From Pseudonocardia sp. HH130629-09 (GTDB lineage Bacteria > Actinomycetota > Actinomycetes > Mycobacteriales > Pseudonocardiaceae): a stretch of 64,000 bases of DNA. The DNA lies in contig NZ_CP011868.1 of the NCBI RefSeq assembly GCF_001294645.1, positions 4,278,001 through 4,342,000 on the forward strand, written 5' to 3'. Position numbers and translations under genes: made by a program. The notes under the pieces are model-generated. The model did not search any database, had not been told where the DNA came from, and saw only the letters and a list, made by a program, of their open reading frames with translations. Shown here piece after piece: positions 50,028 through 59,584 of this stretch. Positions within the stretch are counted from its first letter, which is position 1; each line of letters starts with the position of its first letter.

Positions 50028-52160
50028 CTACCGAAGAGGGGGACGCGCCCCCTCCGACTCGTGCTCGGCGAGCACCCGGAGCACCTCGTCGCCGTAGCGG
50101 TCCAGCTTGGCCGCGCCGATCCCCGGGATGCCGACCAGGGCCGACGGGCCGGTCGGCCGCTGCTCCGCGATCGCGGTGAGCGTGGCGTCGGTGAGCACGA
50201 CGAAACCGGGCACGTCCTGCGCCTTCGCCTCCGCCGCCCGCCACTGCTTCAGCCGGTCCAGCAGCTCCAGGTCCACATCGGACGGGCAGTCGTCGCAGCG
50301 GAGGAGCTTGGTGGCGGTGGTGCCGAACAGCGGGGTCCCGCAGACGCGGCACTTGGGCCGGGCGCCCCCGGGGCGGCGCTCGCCGGCCACACGGGACGCG
50401 GGGTGCGAGTCCGGGATCAGTCCGTAGAGGAACCGCGAGCGGCGTCGCTTCGGGCCGCGCCCGGAGGCCCGGGACAGCGACCACGACGTCGACAGCACCC
50501 GCCGGGCGCGGGTGACGCCGACGTAGAACAGCCGGCGTTCCTCCTCGACGGCGGCCTCGTCGTCACCCGCGTGGCCGATGGGGAGGGTGCCGTCGGCGAG
50601 CCCGACGAGGAACACCGCGTCCCACTCCAGGCCCTTCGCGGCGTGCAGCGACGCCAGCGTGACGCCGTTGACGACGGGCGCCTGCGCGTGGTCGGCGCGG
50701 GTCTCCAGCTCCACGCACAGCCGCTGCAGGTCGGCCTGCGGCTCGACCGCGGCAAGCTCCTCGGCGACGCCGACCAGCGCCAGCAGCGACTCCCACTGCG
50801 CGCGCAGGGTGGCACCCTTCGGCGGCTCGTCGGTCAGCCCGGCGCGCGCGGTCAGCACCGCGCGGGTGACGTCGACGAGGTCGGTGCCCGGCCGCTGGTC
50901 CGGCGCCGCGGTGCGCAACGCGAGCATCGCCCGGCGGATCTCGGGCCGGTTGAAGAACCGCTCGCCGCCGCGGATCTGGTAGGGCACCCCGGCGTCGGAC
51001 AGGGCCTGCTCGAACGCCTCGGACTGGGCGTTGATCCGGAAGAGCACCGCGATCTCCGACGGCTCGGTGCCGTCGTTGATCAGGGTCAGGATCCGGCCCG
51101 CGACGGCGGCGGCCTCCCCCGCCTCGTCCTCGTGCTCGGAGAAGTCCGGGTCGGGCCCCGGCGGGAGCTGCCCGACGAGCTGCAGCCGGGACCCGGCGGG
51201 CCGGTTGCGGGCCGCCCCGATCAGCTGGTTCGCGCAGCCGACGATCTGTGGGGTGGAGCGGTAGTCACGCTGCAGGCGCACGACGGCGGCGTCGGGGAAG
51301 CGGCGCGGGAACTCCAGCAGGTAGCGGGGTGAGGCGCCGGCGAAGGTGTAGATCGTCTGGTTGGCGTCGCCGACGACGGTCAGGTCGTCGCGGTCGCCGA
51401 GCCAGGCGTCGAGCAGGCGCTGCTGCAGCGGGGTCACGTCCTGGTACTCGTCGACGACGAAGCACCGGTAGCGCGACCGGAACTCCTCGGCGACGCCACC
51501 GTGCTCCTCCAGCGCGATCGCGGTGTGCAGGAGCAGGTCGTCGAAGTCGAGCTGCTCGCTCGCGTTCTTCAGCTCCTCGTACGCGGCGTAGACGGCGGCC
51601 ACCTGCTCGGCCGGGCCGGGTGTGTCTCGACGGCGGCGGGCAGCCTCGGCCGCGTAGTCCGACGGGGCGACCAGCGTGGACTTCGCCCACTCGATCTCGG
51701 AGGCGAGGTCGCGCAGCGCGTCGGAGTCGGTGCCGGCCCGGGCGCGGGCGGCGGCCTGGCCGACGAGCCGCAGCTTGCCGTCGAGCAGTGGCCACGGGCT
51801 GCCACCGACCATCTGCGGCCAGAAGTAGCGCAGCTGACGCAGCGCGGCGGCGTGGAACGTCCGGGCCTGCACCCCGGACGCGTCCAGGGCACGCAGCCGG
51901 GTGCGCAGCTCCCCCGCGGCCCGGGCGGTGAAGGTGACGGCCAGTACCTGGCCGGCGGCGACATGGCCCGAGGTCACCAGGTGCGCGATCCGCCGGGTGA
52001 TCGTGCGGGTCTTGCCGGTGCCCGCCCCCGCGAGGACGCACACCGGGCCGCGCGGTGCGTACACCGCGGCCCGCTGCTCGGGGTCCAGACCGTCCGCGCC
52101 GACCGGGTCCGGCACGGCGCGGGTCGCACGGGCGGGGCGGGCGGCGGATCGGGACGGCAC
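50028..52160 (-). CDS. uvrD2: ATP-dependent DNA helicase UvrD2
   Basis: A 710-residue superfamily 1 helicase: Walker [26 protein letters not shown] box in [29 protein letters not shown], and motif VI region [17 protein letters not shown]. The C-terminus has the UvrD2-specific tetracysteine (CRVCG ... CDDCP) and an HRDC domain (about 635-700). UvrD2 is essential in mycobacteria. GTG 52160 is preferred; GTG 52193 would add 11 residues. No gene lies between it and the whiB7 promoter. Confidence 0.95.
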   Translation of the reverse strand: MPSRSAARPARATRAVPDPVGADGLDPEQRAAVYAPRGPVCVLAGAGTGKTRTITRRIAHLVTSGHVAAGQVLAVTFTARAAGELRTRLRALDASGVQARTFHAAALRQLRYFWPQMVGGSPWPLLDGKLRLVGQAAARARAGTDSDALRDLASEIEWAKSTLVAPSDYAAEAARRRRDTPGPAEQVAAVYAAYEELKNASEQLDFDDLLLHTAIALEEHGGVAEEFRSRYRCFVVDEYQDVTPLQQRLLDAWLGDRDDLTVVGDANQTIYTFAGASPRYLLEFPRRFPDAAVVRLQRDYRSTPQIVGCANQLIGAARNRPAGSRLQLVGQLPPGPDPDFSEHEDEAGEAAAVAGRILTLINDGTEPSEIAVLFRINAQSEAFEQALSDAGVPYQIRGGERFFNRPEIRRAMLALRTAAPDQRPGTDLVDVTRAVLTARAGLTDEPPKGATLRAQWESLLALVGVAEELAAVEPQADLQRLCVELETRADHAQAPVVNGVTLASLHAAKGLEWDAVFLVGLADGTLPIGHAGDDEAAVEEERRLFYVGVTRARRVLSTSWSLSRASGRGPKRRRSRFLYGLIPDSHPASRVAGERRPGGARPKCRVCGTPLFGTTATKLLRCDDCPSDVDLELLDRLKQWRAAEAKAQDVPGFVVLTDATLTAIAEQRPTGPSALVGIPGIGAAKLDRYGDEVLRVLAEHESEGARPPLR

Positions 52161-52277
52161 CCACCCATCCTGACACCCACCCCCGACGGTCACGGGCCGC
52201 CCGCCCCGCCTGTCCGGGTGCCAGGCAGGTCACAGCCGACGGGGAAGAATCCGCGGAGCTGACCGGTTGTACCCGAC

Positions 52278-52517
52278 ATGGCGGACCTGACGATGTACAC
52301 GACCAGCTGGTGCGGCTTCTGCCGTAGACTCAAGCTGCAGCTCGACCAGGCCGGCATCGGCTACCGCGAGATCGACATCGAGCGCGAGCCGGACGCCGCG
52401 CCGTTCGTCGAGAAGGCCAACGGCGGCAACCGCACGGTGCCGACCGTCGTGTTCCCGGACGAGTCGGTCGCGACGAACCCCAGCTTCTCCGAGGTGAAGA
52501 CCCGACTCGGGGTCTGA
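52278..52517 (+). CDS. mrx1: mycoredoxin (glutaredoxin-like)
   Basis: A 79-residue thiol reductase with active site CGFC in YTTSWCGFCRRLKLQLD, the cis-Pro TVPTVVF and family C-terminus. Mycoredoxin uses mycothiol to reduce mixed disulfides and fits the position of Rv3198A between uvrD2 and nudC. Confidence 0.92.
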   Translation: MADLTMYTTSWCGFCRRLKLQLDQAGIGYREIDIEREPDAAPFVEKANGGNRTVPTVVFPDESVATNPSFSEVKTRLGV

Positions 52518-52601
52518 CACCTTCCCTGATCTCCCACCACGGAGCGCGACGGCCCGCCACCGGTACCTCACCGGGGGCGAGCTGTCGCTTCGTCCGTGGG
52601 G

Positions 52602-53627
52602 TCAGCCCCCGGCCACTGCCCAGGACTCGAGCATGGTGCGCGCGATCGAGACCTTGCCCGGCAGTATAACGACCGGGCCGTCGCCGGGGTCGGGCTCGTC
52701 CCGGGAGCCCCAGTCGCCGCGGGCCAGCGCCGCCCGCAGCGTGTCCCGGGTGATCCACAGGGCGTCGGCGATCTCGCCGTCCTGCGGGGTCAGCGGCACG
52801 TCCGGATCCCCGATCGCGTGGAAACCGACCATCAGCGACCGCGGGAACGGCCACGCCTGGCTGCCGAGGTAGCGCACGTCGGACACCGCGATGCCGACCT
52901 CCTCGGAGATCTCGCGGTGCACGCACGCCTCCAGCGACTCGCCGGACTCGACGAACCCGGCGAGCACCGAGTAGCGCCCGGCCGGCCACACCGGCTGACG
53001 GGCGAGCAGGACGCGGTCCGCGCCGTCGTGCACCAGGCAGATGATCGCCGGGTCGGTGCGCGGGTACTCCTCGTGGCCGTTGTCGCAGATCCGGGCCCAC
53101 CCCGCGTTGTGCGGGCGGGTGCGGGTGCCGTCGATCGCACAGAACCGGGCGCGGTCGTGCCAGCTCAGCGTGGCGACCGCACCGGTGAGCAGCCCGGATC
53201 CGAGCGGGTCGAGGAACGCGCCGGCGGCGCGCAGGTCGGCCCACTCCCCCTCGCCGGTGAAGATGTCGCTGTCGGCGGTGCGTTCGGTCCCGACACGCAC
53301 CGCCCAGTACGGGACGCCGTCGCGTTCGCCGAGCAGCACGGCCTCGGCCGGCGGCTCCGCGGCGACGTCGGTGCCCGCGCGGGTCCGGACGTGCCCGCCG
53401 CGGCCCGCCGCGTCGTCCCAGGCGGCGGCGTCGACATCGCGGAACTCGCGGCCCGGCTCGACCTCCCAGTCGACCGGGGTGCGGCCCGACTCGTCGACGA
53501 CGACGACGCGTGCCGTCGCCCAGGTGTCGCGCACGTAACCGGGGTCGAGGCGCCGGTTCTCGTCGCGGGACAGCGCGTTGCGCGACAGCACCGGCTCCTC
53601 GGTCAGGGAGAAGTCCCCGCGGCTCAT
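52602..53627 (-). CDS. nudC: NAD+ diphosphatase NudC (Nudix)
   Basis: A 341-residue Nudix hydrolase splitting NAD(H) to NMN(H) and AMP. Nudix box GFVESGESLEACVHREISEEVGI region is intact (G...E...REISEEVG), followed by YLGSQAWPFPRSLMVGF, the NudC-specific SQPWPFPxS motif. The zinc ribbon before it is degenerate: FCAIDG and ICDNGH keep one Cys each where canonical proteins have CxxC pairs, so zinc is probably not bound. Its start overlaps the stop of the M16 gene by 4 bp. Confidence 0.92.
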   Translation of the reverse strand: MSRGDFSLTEEPVLSRNALSRDENRRLDPGYVRDTWATARVVVVDESGRTPVDWEVEPGREFRDVDAAAWDDAAGRGGHVRTRAGTDVAAEPPAEAVLLGERDGVPYWAVRVGTERTADSDIFTGEGEWADLRAAGAFLDPLGSGLLTGAVATLSWHDRARFCAIDGTRTRPHNAGWARICDNGHEEYPRTDPAIICLVHDGADRVLLARQPVWPAGRYSVLAGFVESGESLEACVHREISEEVGIAVSDVRYLGSQAWPFPRSLMVGFHAIGDPDVPLTPQDGEIADALWITRDTLRAALARGDWGSRDEPDPGDGPVVILPGKVSIARTMLESWAVAGG

Positions 53628-55018
53628 CGCCCGCCTCCGCGGACCACGCCGCCGAGCGCGGCGAGCGGTGGCCCGATCACGTCGGCGTCCCCGACGATCA
53701 CCCCGGTGAACCGGGTCGGCGCGAACAGCGCGGTGGCGGCCTCGGCGACCTCGTCGACGGTCACCTCCTCCAGCCGGCGCGGCCGGTCCCGGAGCCAGTC
53801 GACGTCGAGCCCCGCGGCGTGCAGCGCGGACAGGGTGCCGGCCAGCGCGGACTGGCTGTCCAGCGAGATCAGCAGCGAGCCGATCCCGTAGCGACGGGCC
53901 GAGGTGACCTCCTGCTCGGCCGGCGGGACCGCCACCATGCGGCCGAGCTCGTAGCGGGTCTCCAGCAGGGCGGCGGCGGTGACGTCGGAGGCGACGTCGG
54001 CGTCGAGGCCGAGCACCGCACCGCCGGGCACGAACTCCTGGCCGGAGTGCGCGCCGTAGGTGTAGCCCTTGTCCTCCCGGATGTTCTCCATCCAGCGCGA
54101 GGAGAAGTAGCCGCCGAACACGAGGTTCGCGAGCTGGAAGGCGGTGTAGCGCTCGTCGGTGCGGTCCAGGCCGGGCGCGGTGAGGCGAAGCTGGGACTGC
54201 ACGGAGCCGGGCCGGTGGACCAGTTCCAGGTCGCCCGCCCGCGGCATCGACGGGGCGGACAGCGAGCGGGCGGGGTGGTCACCGGTCCATCCCCCGAGCC
54301 GGCGGGCGACCTCGGCGATCGCGGCCTCGGGGTCGATGTCGCCGACGAGGACCAGGCTCGCGCCGTCCGGGACGACGACGTCGGCGTGCAGCTCCCGCAC
54401 GCGCTCCGGGGTCACCGCGGCGACCGCCTCGGCGGTCGGCATCTCCGAGACGATCGGGTGGTCGCCGAAGCGGCGGCGCATCAGCGCCTCGCGGGCGACG
54501 GTGCGCGGCTGCGCGCGGGCGACCGCGATCCGCTCGGCCAGCCGGGATCGCTCACGGGCGACCTCGGCGTCGGGATGGGTGGCGCCGGTGAGGACGTCGG
54601 CGAGGACGTCGAGGACCGTCGGCAGTCCGGTGGCCAGCGCGGAGCCGCCCGCCTGCAGGTACTCCGGGTCGACGGCGACGCCGAGCTCCCCGCCGACCGA
54701 GGCCAGTGCGTCGTCGATGCCGATCCGGTCGCGGCCCGCGGTGCCGGTCAGGACGGTCTCGGCGAGCACCTCGGTGCCCGCGGTGCGGGCGGCGTCGGCG
54801 ACCGGCTCCGGAGAGGCGGCCGGGATCCGCAGGACGGTCTCGACCAGCGGGACCCCCGGACGGTGGGCGGCCAGGACGGTCAGCCCGTTCGGAAGGGTCT
54901 CGGTGAGCACGTCCGGCAGCGGCACCTCCTTGGTCCGGCCGAGCGCGGGCAGCGGGCGGGGGCCGCGCTCGGTGCGGCCGATCTCCTCCGCGCTGCGGTG
55001 GGTGCGGGCGGCGCTCAC
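53624..55018 (-). CDS. M16 family peptidase, non-catalytic partner
   Basis: A 464-residue pitrilysin-fold protein without the zinc HxxEH motif (that region reads VADAARTAGTEVLAETVL) but with the C-terminal NLVFGGYFSSRWMENIREDK and GYTYGAHS block that supports substrate binding. It should pair with the HxxEH-bearing M16 protein encoded upstream, as in mitochondrial-processing-peptidase-like pairs. GTG 55018 is used. Coupled to nudC by an ATGA overlap. Confidence 0.88.
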   Translation of the reverse strand: MSAARTHRSAEEIGRTERGPRPLPALGRTKEVPLPDVLTETLPNGLTVLAAHRPGVPLVETVLRIPAASPEPVADAARTAGTEVLAETVLTGTAGRDRIGIDDALASVGGELGVAVDPEYLQAGGSALATGLPTVLDVLADVLTGATHPDAEVARERSRLAERIAVARAQPRTVAREALMRRRFGDHPIVSEMPTAEAVAAVTPERVRELHADVVVPDGASLVLVGDIDPEAAIAEVARRLGGWTGDHPARSLSAPSMPRAGDLELVHRPGSVQSQLRLTAPGLDRTDERYTAFQLANLVFGGYFSSRWMENIREDKGYTYGAHSGQEFVPGGAVLGLDADVASDVTAAALLETRYELGRMVAVPPAEQEVTSARRYGIGSLLISLDSQSALAGTLSALHAAGLDVDWLRDRPRRLEEVTVDEVAEAATALFAPTRFTGVIVGDADVIGPPLAALGGVVRGGGR

Positions 55019-55067
55019 GCAGGGCCCCCTTCGGTGTGGTTCACGGTGCCGGGACGGGTCGGGGCGC

Positions 55068-56407
55068 TCACGCGCCGCCGTCCCCGGGCGGTTCGGCGGC
55101 CGGCTCGACCAGCAGGACGGCCCGCCCGGAGGACCGCAGCCGGGCGGCCGCGGCGGCGACGTCGGCACCGGTCAGCGCGGCCAGCCTGCCGGGGAGCTCG
55201 ACGGCGAGCTCGGCGCGGCCGTAGAGCAGCTCGCGGGCGCCGAGCCCGAGCATCCGGTACATGACGCGGTCGTCCTCGCGGTGCAGGGCGGCGACCCAGC
55301 GGGCGGTCTGGCGCGCCAGCTCCTCGGTGTCGGGGCCCTGCTCGGCGAGGCGGTCCAGCTCCTCGTCGACCGCGGCGGTGACCCGGTCCGCGGACACCTC
55401 GGCCGGGTGCACCGCGGTGATGGTGAAGGTGTCGGGGTCGCGGGCGTCGAACGGGCCGCCCATCAGGCCGTTGGACGCCGAGACGTCGGTGACCAGGGCC
55501 GCCCCGTCGGCGCCGCCGTGGACCAGGCGGCGCTGCAGCCGCGAGGCTTCGCCGTCGGCCAGGACGGTGGCGAGCATGGCGTGGGCGAGGTAGGCGTCGG
55601 GCTCGGCCGCCGGGTCGGGGACGCGGTAGCCGAGCGCGAGCGCGGGCAGTGGGGCGTGCGCGTCGGCCACCGCCTGCCGGCGCTCGGCACCGGGAGCGGG
55701 CTCGGCGAACGACGGCCGCTGCGGGACGGGCCGGGCAGGGATGTCCCCGAAGTGCCGCTCGACCAGGGCCAGGGTGCCGTCGACACCGTGCTCGGACAGG
55801 TCGCCGTGCACCGTGACCAGGGCGTTGCCCGGCGCGTAGAAGGTGTCGAAGAACGCGGCCGCGTCGTCCAGGCTCGCCTGCTCCAGCTCGGAGAAGTCGC
55901 CGTAGCCGTTGTGCGCGTTCGGGAAGGCGTCGTAGAGGACCGGGGGCAGCAGGATCCACGGGAACCCCCGTAGGGGCGGTTGTGGACGTTGAGCCGGATC
56001 TCCTCCTTCACGACGTCGACCTGGTTGCGCAGGTTCTCGACGGTGAGCTTCGGGGCCCGCAGCCGGTCGGCCTCCAGGAACAGCGCCCGTTCCAGCGCCG
56101 CGCCGGGCAGCACCTGGAAGTAGTCGGTGTAGTCCTGGTGGGTCGAGCCGTTGAAGATCCCGCCCGCGGACTGGACCTGCCGGAAGTGCTCCAGCTTCTC
56201 CAGGCTCTCGCTGCCCTGGAACATCAGGTGCTCGAACAGGTGCGCGAAGCCGGTGCGGCCCTCCGGCTCGGAACGGAAGCCCACGTCGACGTGCACCGAG
56301 ACCCCGACCACCGGGGTGGCCGGGTCCGGGACGACGAGCACGCGCAGCCCGTTGGCCAGCGTGGCCCGGTGCAGCTCGAGAGCGGTTTTGTCGGCGATCA
56401 CGGACAC
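55068..56407 (-). pseudogene. M16 zinc peptidase, catalytic subunit, single-base frameshift
   Basis: Zinc protease: HxxEH in GFAHLFEHLMFQGSE, then VENLRNQVDVVKEEIRLNVH with the third ligand. After NVHNRPYGG the frame breaks; adding one base to a 5-C run at 55965-55969 (plus strand) continues as FPWILLPPVLYDAFPNAHNG and on through VHGDLSEHGVDGTLALVERH to the stop at 55068. The repaired gene is exactly 447 codons. If the shift is a sequencing error it is a normal active subunit; as written it is broken. GTG 56407 is the likely start. Confidence 0.87.
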
Positions 56408-56446
56408 GGGAGCGAGGCTATCCCCCACCCCCGACAACCTGCCCGG

Positions 56447-57724
56447 TCAGGCGTGCTCGGGCGGCAGGATCACGAACTGGCGCAGTCCGAGGTCGCGGTA
56501 GGTGACCGGGCCGCGCGGGCCGGGGGTGTGGTCGACGTTGATGCCGGTCTCGGGCAGCCCGAGCAGCTTGTAGCCGTCGAGGAGCCGCGACGGCGCGTTC
56601 CAGAACACCCCGGTGCCGGTGTAGCGGTCGATGAAGCGCCGGGCGACCTGCTCGTCGGCGGCGCAGATCGTCGCGGCCAGGCCGGAGGTCTCCCGGACTG
56701 CGGTGTCGGCGGCGTCGTCCGGCCCGTCGACGACGGCGACGGTCACGTGCGCCTCCGCCCCGGAGTCCAGGGCCCACTCGTGGCTGAGCGGGTGGTCGTG
56801 CGGGGGCAGCGACAGCGCGACGCCGCGGGCGTCGAGGGCGGCCTTCGCGACCGGCAGCAGGGTGTCGTAGACGGGCCGGTCGATGAGCAGCAGGTTCAGC
56901 CGGTTGCAGACGCCGAGCCGGTCGGTCGAGTCGGTGACCAGGCGGGTGACGTCGGCCTCGGTGGCGCTGGCGTCGAGGTAGAGCACCCCGCCGCCGTCGG
57001 CGTGGGCGAGCACCCGGGTACCCGCGGTCGCGCCGAGCACCGACAGCTTGCGGGTGACGTCCCCGGACCCGCGGACGACGACCAGCGGCACCAGGTCGGG
57101 CAGCCCGACCAGTGCCTCGGCGCCGGCATGGCCGGGCAGCGGGACGAGCTGGACGGCGGCCTCGGGGAGCCCGGCGTCGGCCAGTGCGGGGCGCAGCACC
57201 TGCTCGACGAGTGCGGTGGCGCTGCCGAGCGCGGCCGACCCGGTGCGCAGGACGGCGGCGCTGCGGGCCTTGAGGACCTGCGAGGCGACGTCCACCGTCA
57301 CGTTCGGTCGGGCCTCGAACACCGCGCCGATGACGCCGACCGGGATGCGTCGCTCGAACACCCGCTCGCCGGTCTCCAGCGTGCGGACCGGCCACTCGGT
57401 GGGCGGCTCGGGGGTCGCGGCGAGCACCTCGAGCTGGGTGGCGATGCCCGCGAGCCGCTCGGGGTCCAGCCGCAGCCGGTCGAGCAGACCCGCGGCCATG
57501 CCGTTCCGCTCGGCCGTCGCGACGTCGGCGGCGTTGACCTCAAGCAGCTCGTGCGCACGGTCCCGGATCAGCGACGCGGCGGCGCGCAGGGCGTCGTCGA
57601 TCCGGCCCTCGCCCGCCGCGCGGACGGCCGGGGCGGCGGCCCGGGCGCGCTGCGCGGCCTCACGGACCGCGGCGTACTCCGGGGCCTCGGTCGTCTCCTG
57701 CGGGGCGGTCACGGTGCTGCTCAC
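56447..57724 (-). CDS. proA: gamma-glutamyl phosphate reductase
   Basis: A 425-residue enzyme of proline synthesis, reducing gamma-glutamyl phosphate to the semialdehyde with NADPH. Family motifs: VGVIGAVFEARPNVTVDVAS, VVRGSGDVTRKLSVLGATAG, and the catalytic Cys in RLGVCNRLNLLLIDRP, which departs from the usual CNAxETLL. C-terminal YTGTGVFWNAPSRLLDGYKL and LRQFVILPP are typical. proB is not in the window. GTG 57724 is used. Confidence 0.92.
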   Translation of the reverse strand: MSSTVTAPQETTEAPEYAAVREAAQRARAAAPAVRAAGEGRIDDALRAAASLIRDRAHELLEVNAADVATAERNGMAAGLLDRLRLDPERLAGIATQLEVLAATPEPPTEWPVRTLETGERVFERRIPVGVIGAVFEARPNVTVDVASQVLKARSAAVLRTGSAALGSATALVEQVLRPALADAGLPEAAVQLVPLPGHAGAEALVGLPDLVPLVVVRGSGDVTRKLSVLGATAGTRVLAHADGGGVLYLDASATEADVTRLVTDSTDRLGVCNRLNLLLIDRPVYDTLLPVAKAALDARGVALSLPPHDHPLSHEWALDSGAEAHVTVAVVDGPDDAADTAVRETSGLAATICAADEQVARRFIDRYTGTGVFWNAPSRLLDGYKLLGLPETGINVDHTPGPRGPVTYRDLGLRQFVILPPEHA

Positions 57725-57779
57725 GCAGGTCAGGGTAGGCGGTCGCCGGCGAGGGGCCGACCCGGTATCCGGTGAGACC

Positions 57780-57802
57780 GCTCTGCTCACCGTGACGCAG
57801 CA
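57780..57802 (+). repeat. imperfect copy of the 39-nt repeat core
   Basis: GCTCTGCTCACCG-TG-ACGCAGCA matches the core of the repeat at 47891/48582 in 21 of 23 positions. It lies in the gap between the proA and sortase genes. Confidence 0.55.
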
Positions 57803-57816
57803 GGGCCGGCGGCGGG

Positions 57817-58578
57817 TCAGGGCTCCGGGACGGCGTAGACAACGATGTTCGACTCGTAGCTCCGTGCGGCCGGATCGAACACCCCGCCGCAGGTGATCAG
57901 GACGAGCTGCGGGTCGCCGTCGCGGCGGAACACCTCGCGGGGCAGGTCGTGCTTGCCGTACTCGCGACGCGCGACGACCCGGTAGCCGGCGGTGCGGCCG
58001 TCGGCACCACGCACGACGACCGGCTCGCCCACGACGAGCTGCGGCAGCACCGACAGGAACCCGATGCCCTGGGTGCGCGAGTCGACGTGGCCGGCGATCA
58101 CGGCGCTCCCGGTCGTGCCGCCCGGCAGGACGCCGGGTGCCCACCAGCCGACCGTGCGCACCTGCTCGGGGACGACCATCCCGCCGTCCGGGGCGGTGCC
58201 GACCGCGTCGACGGGTGCGGCCAGGCCGCGCGCGGGGAGCTCCAGGACGGCCGGGACGACCGGCGGCGACGCGGCGCCGGGCCCGGCCGCGGGGCGCGGG
58301 AAGACCGCCGAGACGGTCCACGGCTCGCGCGGCGCGATCGGGGCCCCGGGTACCGCGACCGGGTCGGGCGGCGCCAGGACCGGCAGTACCCGGGCCGCCG
58401 GCACCGCACGCGTCGCGGCGGTGGGTTCCGCGGGGACCGCCCCGAGGTCGCTCGCCTCCAGGCGGGTGTCACCGCCGAGCGCGAGACCGGCGCCGGAGCC
58501 CAGCAGGACGACGCCGAAGAGCAGCAGCGCGACCGCTCCCCGGGCGCCCCCGGCCGGGCGCCAGCGCCGACGGGTCAC
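57817..58578 (-). CDS. class F sortase
   Basis: A 253-residue membrane-anchored transpeptidase-like enzyme: N-terminal helix (AVALLLFGVVLLGSGAGLAL), Pro/Ala-rich linker, then the sortase domain with catalytic His in AVIAGHVDSR, Cys in LVLITCGGVFD and Arg in ARSYESN. Class F sortases are common in actinobacteria and their substrates are largely unknown. GTG 58578 overlaps the stop of the DUF4142 gene by 4 bp, so that lipoprotein is the prime candidate partner. Confidence 0.9.
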   Translation of the reverse strand: MTRRRWRPAGGARGAVALLLFGVVLLGSGAGLALGGDTRLEASDLGAVPAEPTAATRAVPAARVLPVLAPPDPVAVPGAPIAPREPWTVSAVFPRPAAGPGAASPPVVPAVLELPARGLAAPVDAVGTAPDGGMVVPEQVRTVGWWAPGVLPGGTTGSAVIAGHVDSRTQGIGFLSVLPQLVVGEPVVVRGADGRTAGYRVVARREYGKHDLPREVFRRDGDPQLVLITCGGVFDPAARSYESNIVVYAVPEP

Positions 58579-59492
58579 GCGCGGGCGCGACGCAGCCGGA
58601 CGGCGCCGGCGACGAGCAGCAGCAGCCCGGCACCGCCGAGCGCGACCGGCAGCGCGACGTCGGACGCCGACGCCGCCTGGCCGCCGGTGCCGGCGTCGAC
58701 GGCGGGCGAGCCGGAACCGGAGGCAGAGCCGTTGCCGGCCCCGTTGCCGGCCCCGTTGCCGGCCCCGTTGCCGGCCCCGTTGCCGGCCCCGTTGCCGGCC
58801 CCGTTGCCGGAGCCGTTGCCGGGCGCGGTCCCGTCTCCGGCGGCGTTCCCGTCGGCGCCGGAGCCGTTCCCGTCGGCATTGCCCGAGCCCGGGGTCGTGG
58901 CGCCGGCCGCGGCCGCGGCCTGGTCCAGCTTGGTCTTCAGCTCACCCAGGTTCGTCAGCTGCGCCCGGGCCTGGTCGAGCTGCTCCGGCGGCAGGCCGGG
59001 CACGTTCAGCAGCTGCTGGGCCTGGTCGCTGAGCGCTCCGACCTGGGCCTGCGCAGCCTGTAGCCAGCCCTGGTCGAACTGCTCACCGGTGCGGGCCTTC
59101 AGGTCGTCGACCTGGGCCTGGATCTCCGGGGAGACCTGGTCGGGCAGCGAGACCCCGATCGCCGACGCCAGCCCCCGCAGCTTGTCGTTGAGCTGCTGGC
59201 CCTCGCCCTGCACCTGCGGCGCGAGCTCCTTGACCGTGTTCCCGACGCCCTGCTCCAGGCCGATGCCGCCGAGCGCGGCGAGCCCGAGGGCCTTCTGGTG
59301 GGCGTCGCCGAACGCCTGGCGCGGGTCACCGACGCCCGGGACCTGCGGCAGGTTGTCCGGCAGGTTCGGCACCTGCGGAGTCTCGCCACCACAGGCGGTC
59401 AGTCCGACGAGCGCGGCCGCGGCGACGGCGGCACCGACGGTGCGGCTGATCCGGCGCGGGCTGGTCATGGTCCTACGCGTCATGCGAGTCAT
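58575..59492 (-). CDS. DUF4142 lipoprotein with (GAGN)n stalk and C-terminal anchor
   Basis: A 305-residue exported protein. It has a lipobox (LVGLTAC), a helical DUF4142-like domain (about 50-190: AHQKALGLAALGGIGLEQGV), an Asn/Gly repeat stalk and a C-terminal sorting-like end, LPVALGGAGLLLLVAGAV followed by RLRRARA. It lacks a canonical LPxTG, having LPVAL. Dual anchors are unusual. The coupled sortase gene suggests a non-standard sortase substrate. The start is one of several nearby ATGs; 59492 is the longest. Confidence 0.8.
   Translation of the reverse strand: MTRMTRRTMTSPRRISRTVGAAVAAAALVGLTACGGETPQVPNLPDNLPQVPGVGDPRQAFGDAHQKALGLAALGGIGLEQGVGNTVKELAPQVQGEGQQLNDKLRGLASAIGVSLPDQVSPEIQAQVDDLKARTGEQFDQGWLQAAQAQVGALSDQAQQLLNVPGLPPEQLDQARAQLTNLGELKTKLDQAAAAAGATTPGSGNADGNGSGADGNAAGDGTAPGNGSGNGAGNGAGNGAGNGAGNGAGNGAGNGSASGSGSPAVDAGTGGQAASASDVALPVALGGAGLLLLVAGAVRLRRARA
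58729..58812 (-). repeat. 12-bp tandem repeat encoding GAGN units
   Basis: Six perfect copies of CCGTTGCCGGCC and one partial copy, in frame, inside the DUF4142 lipoprotein gene. Copy-number change would alter stalk length without a frameshift, a typical site of strain variation. Confidence 0.92.
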
Positions 59493-59584
59493 CCCCCGGG
59501 AGTCACTGCTAGACCTTATGGGCTATCGCCCTACCCCATGTGGCGCAGCTCCAATCGCGCGGCGGACCTGGCAGCGGCGAGTGG

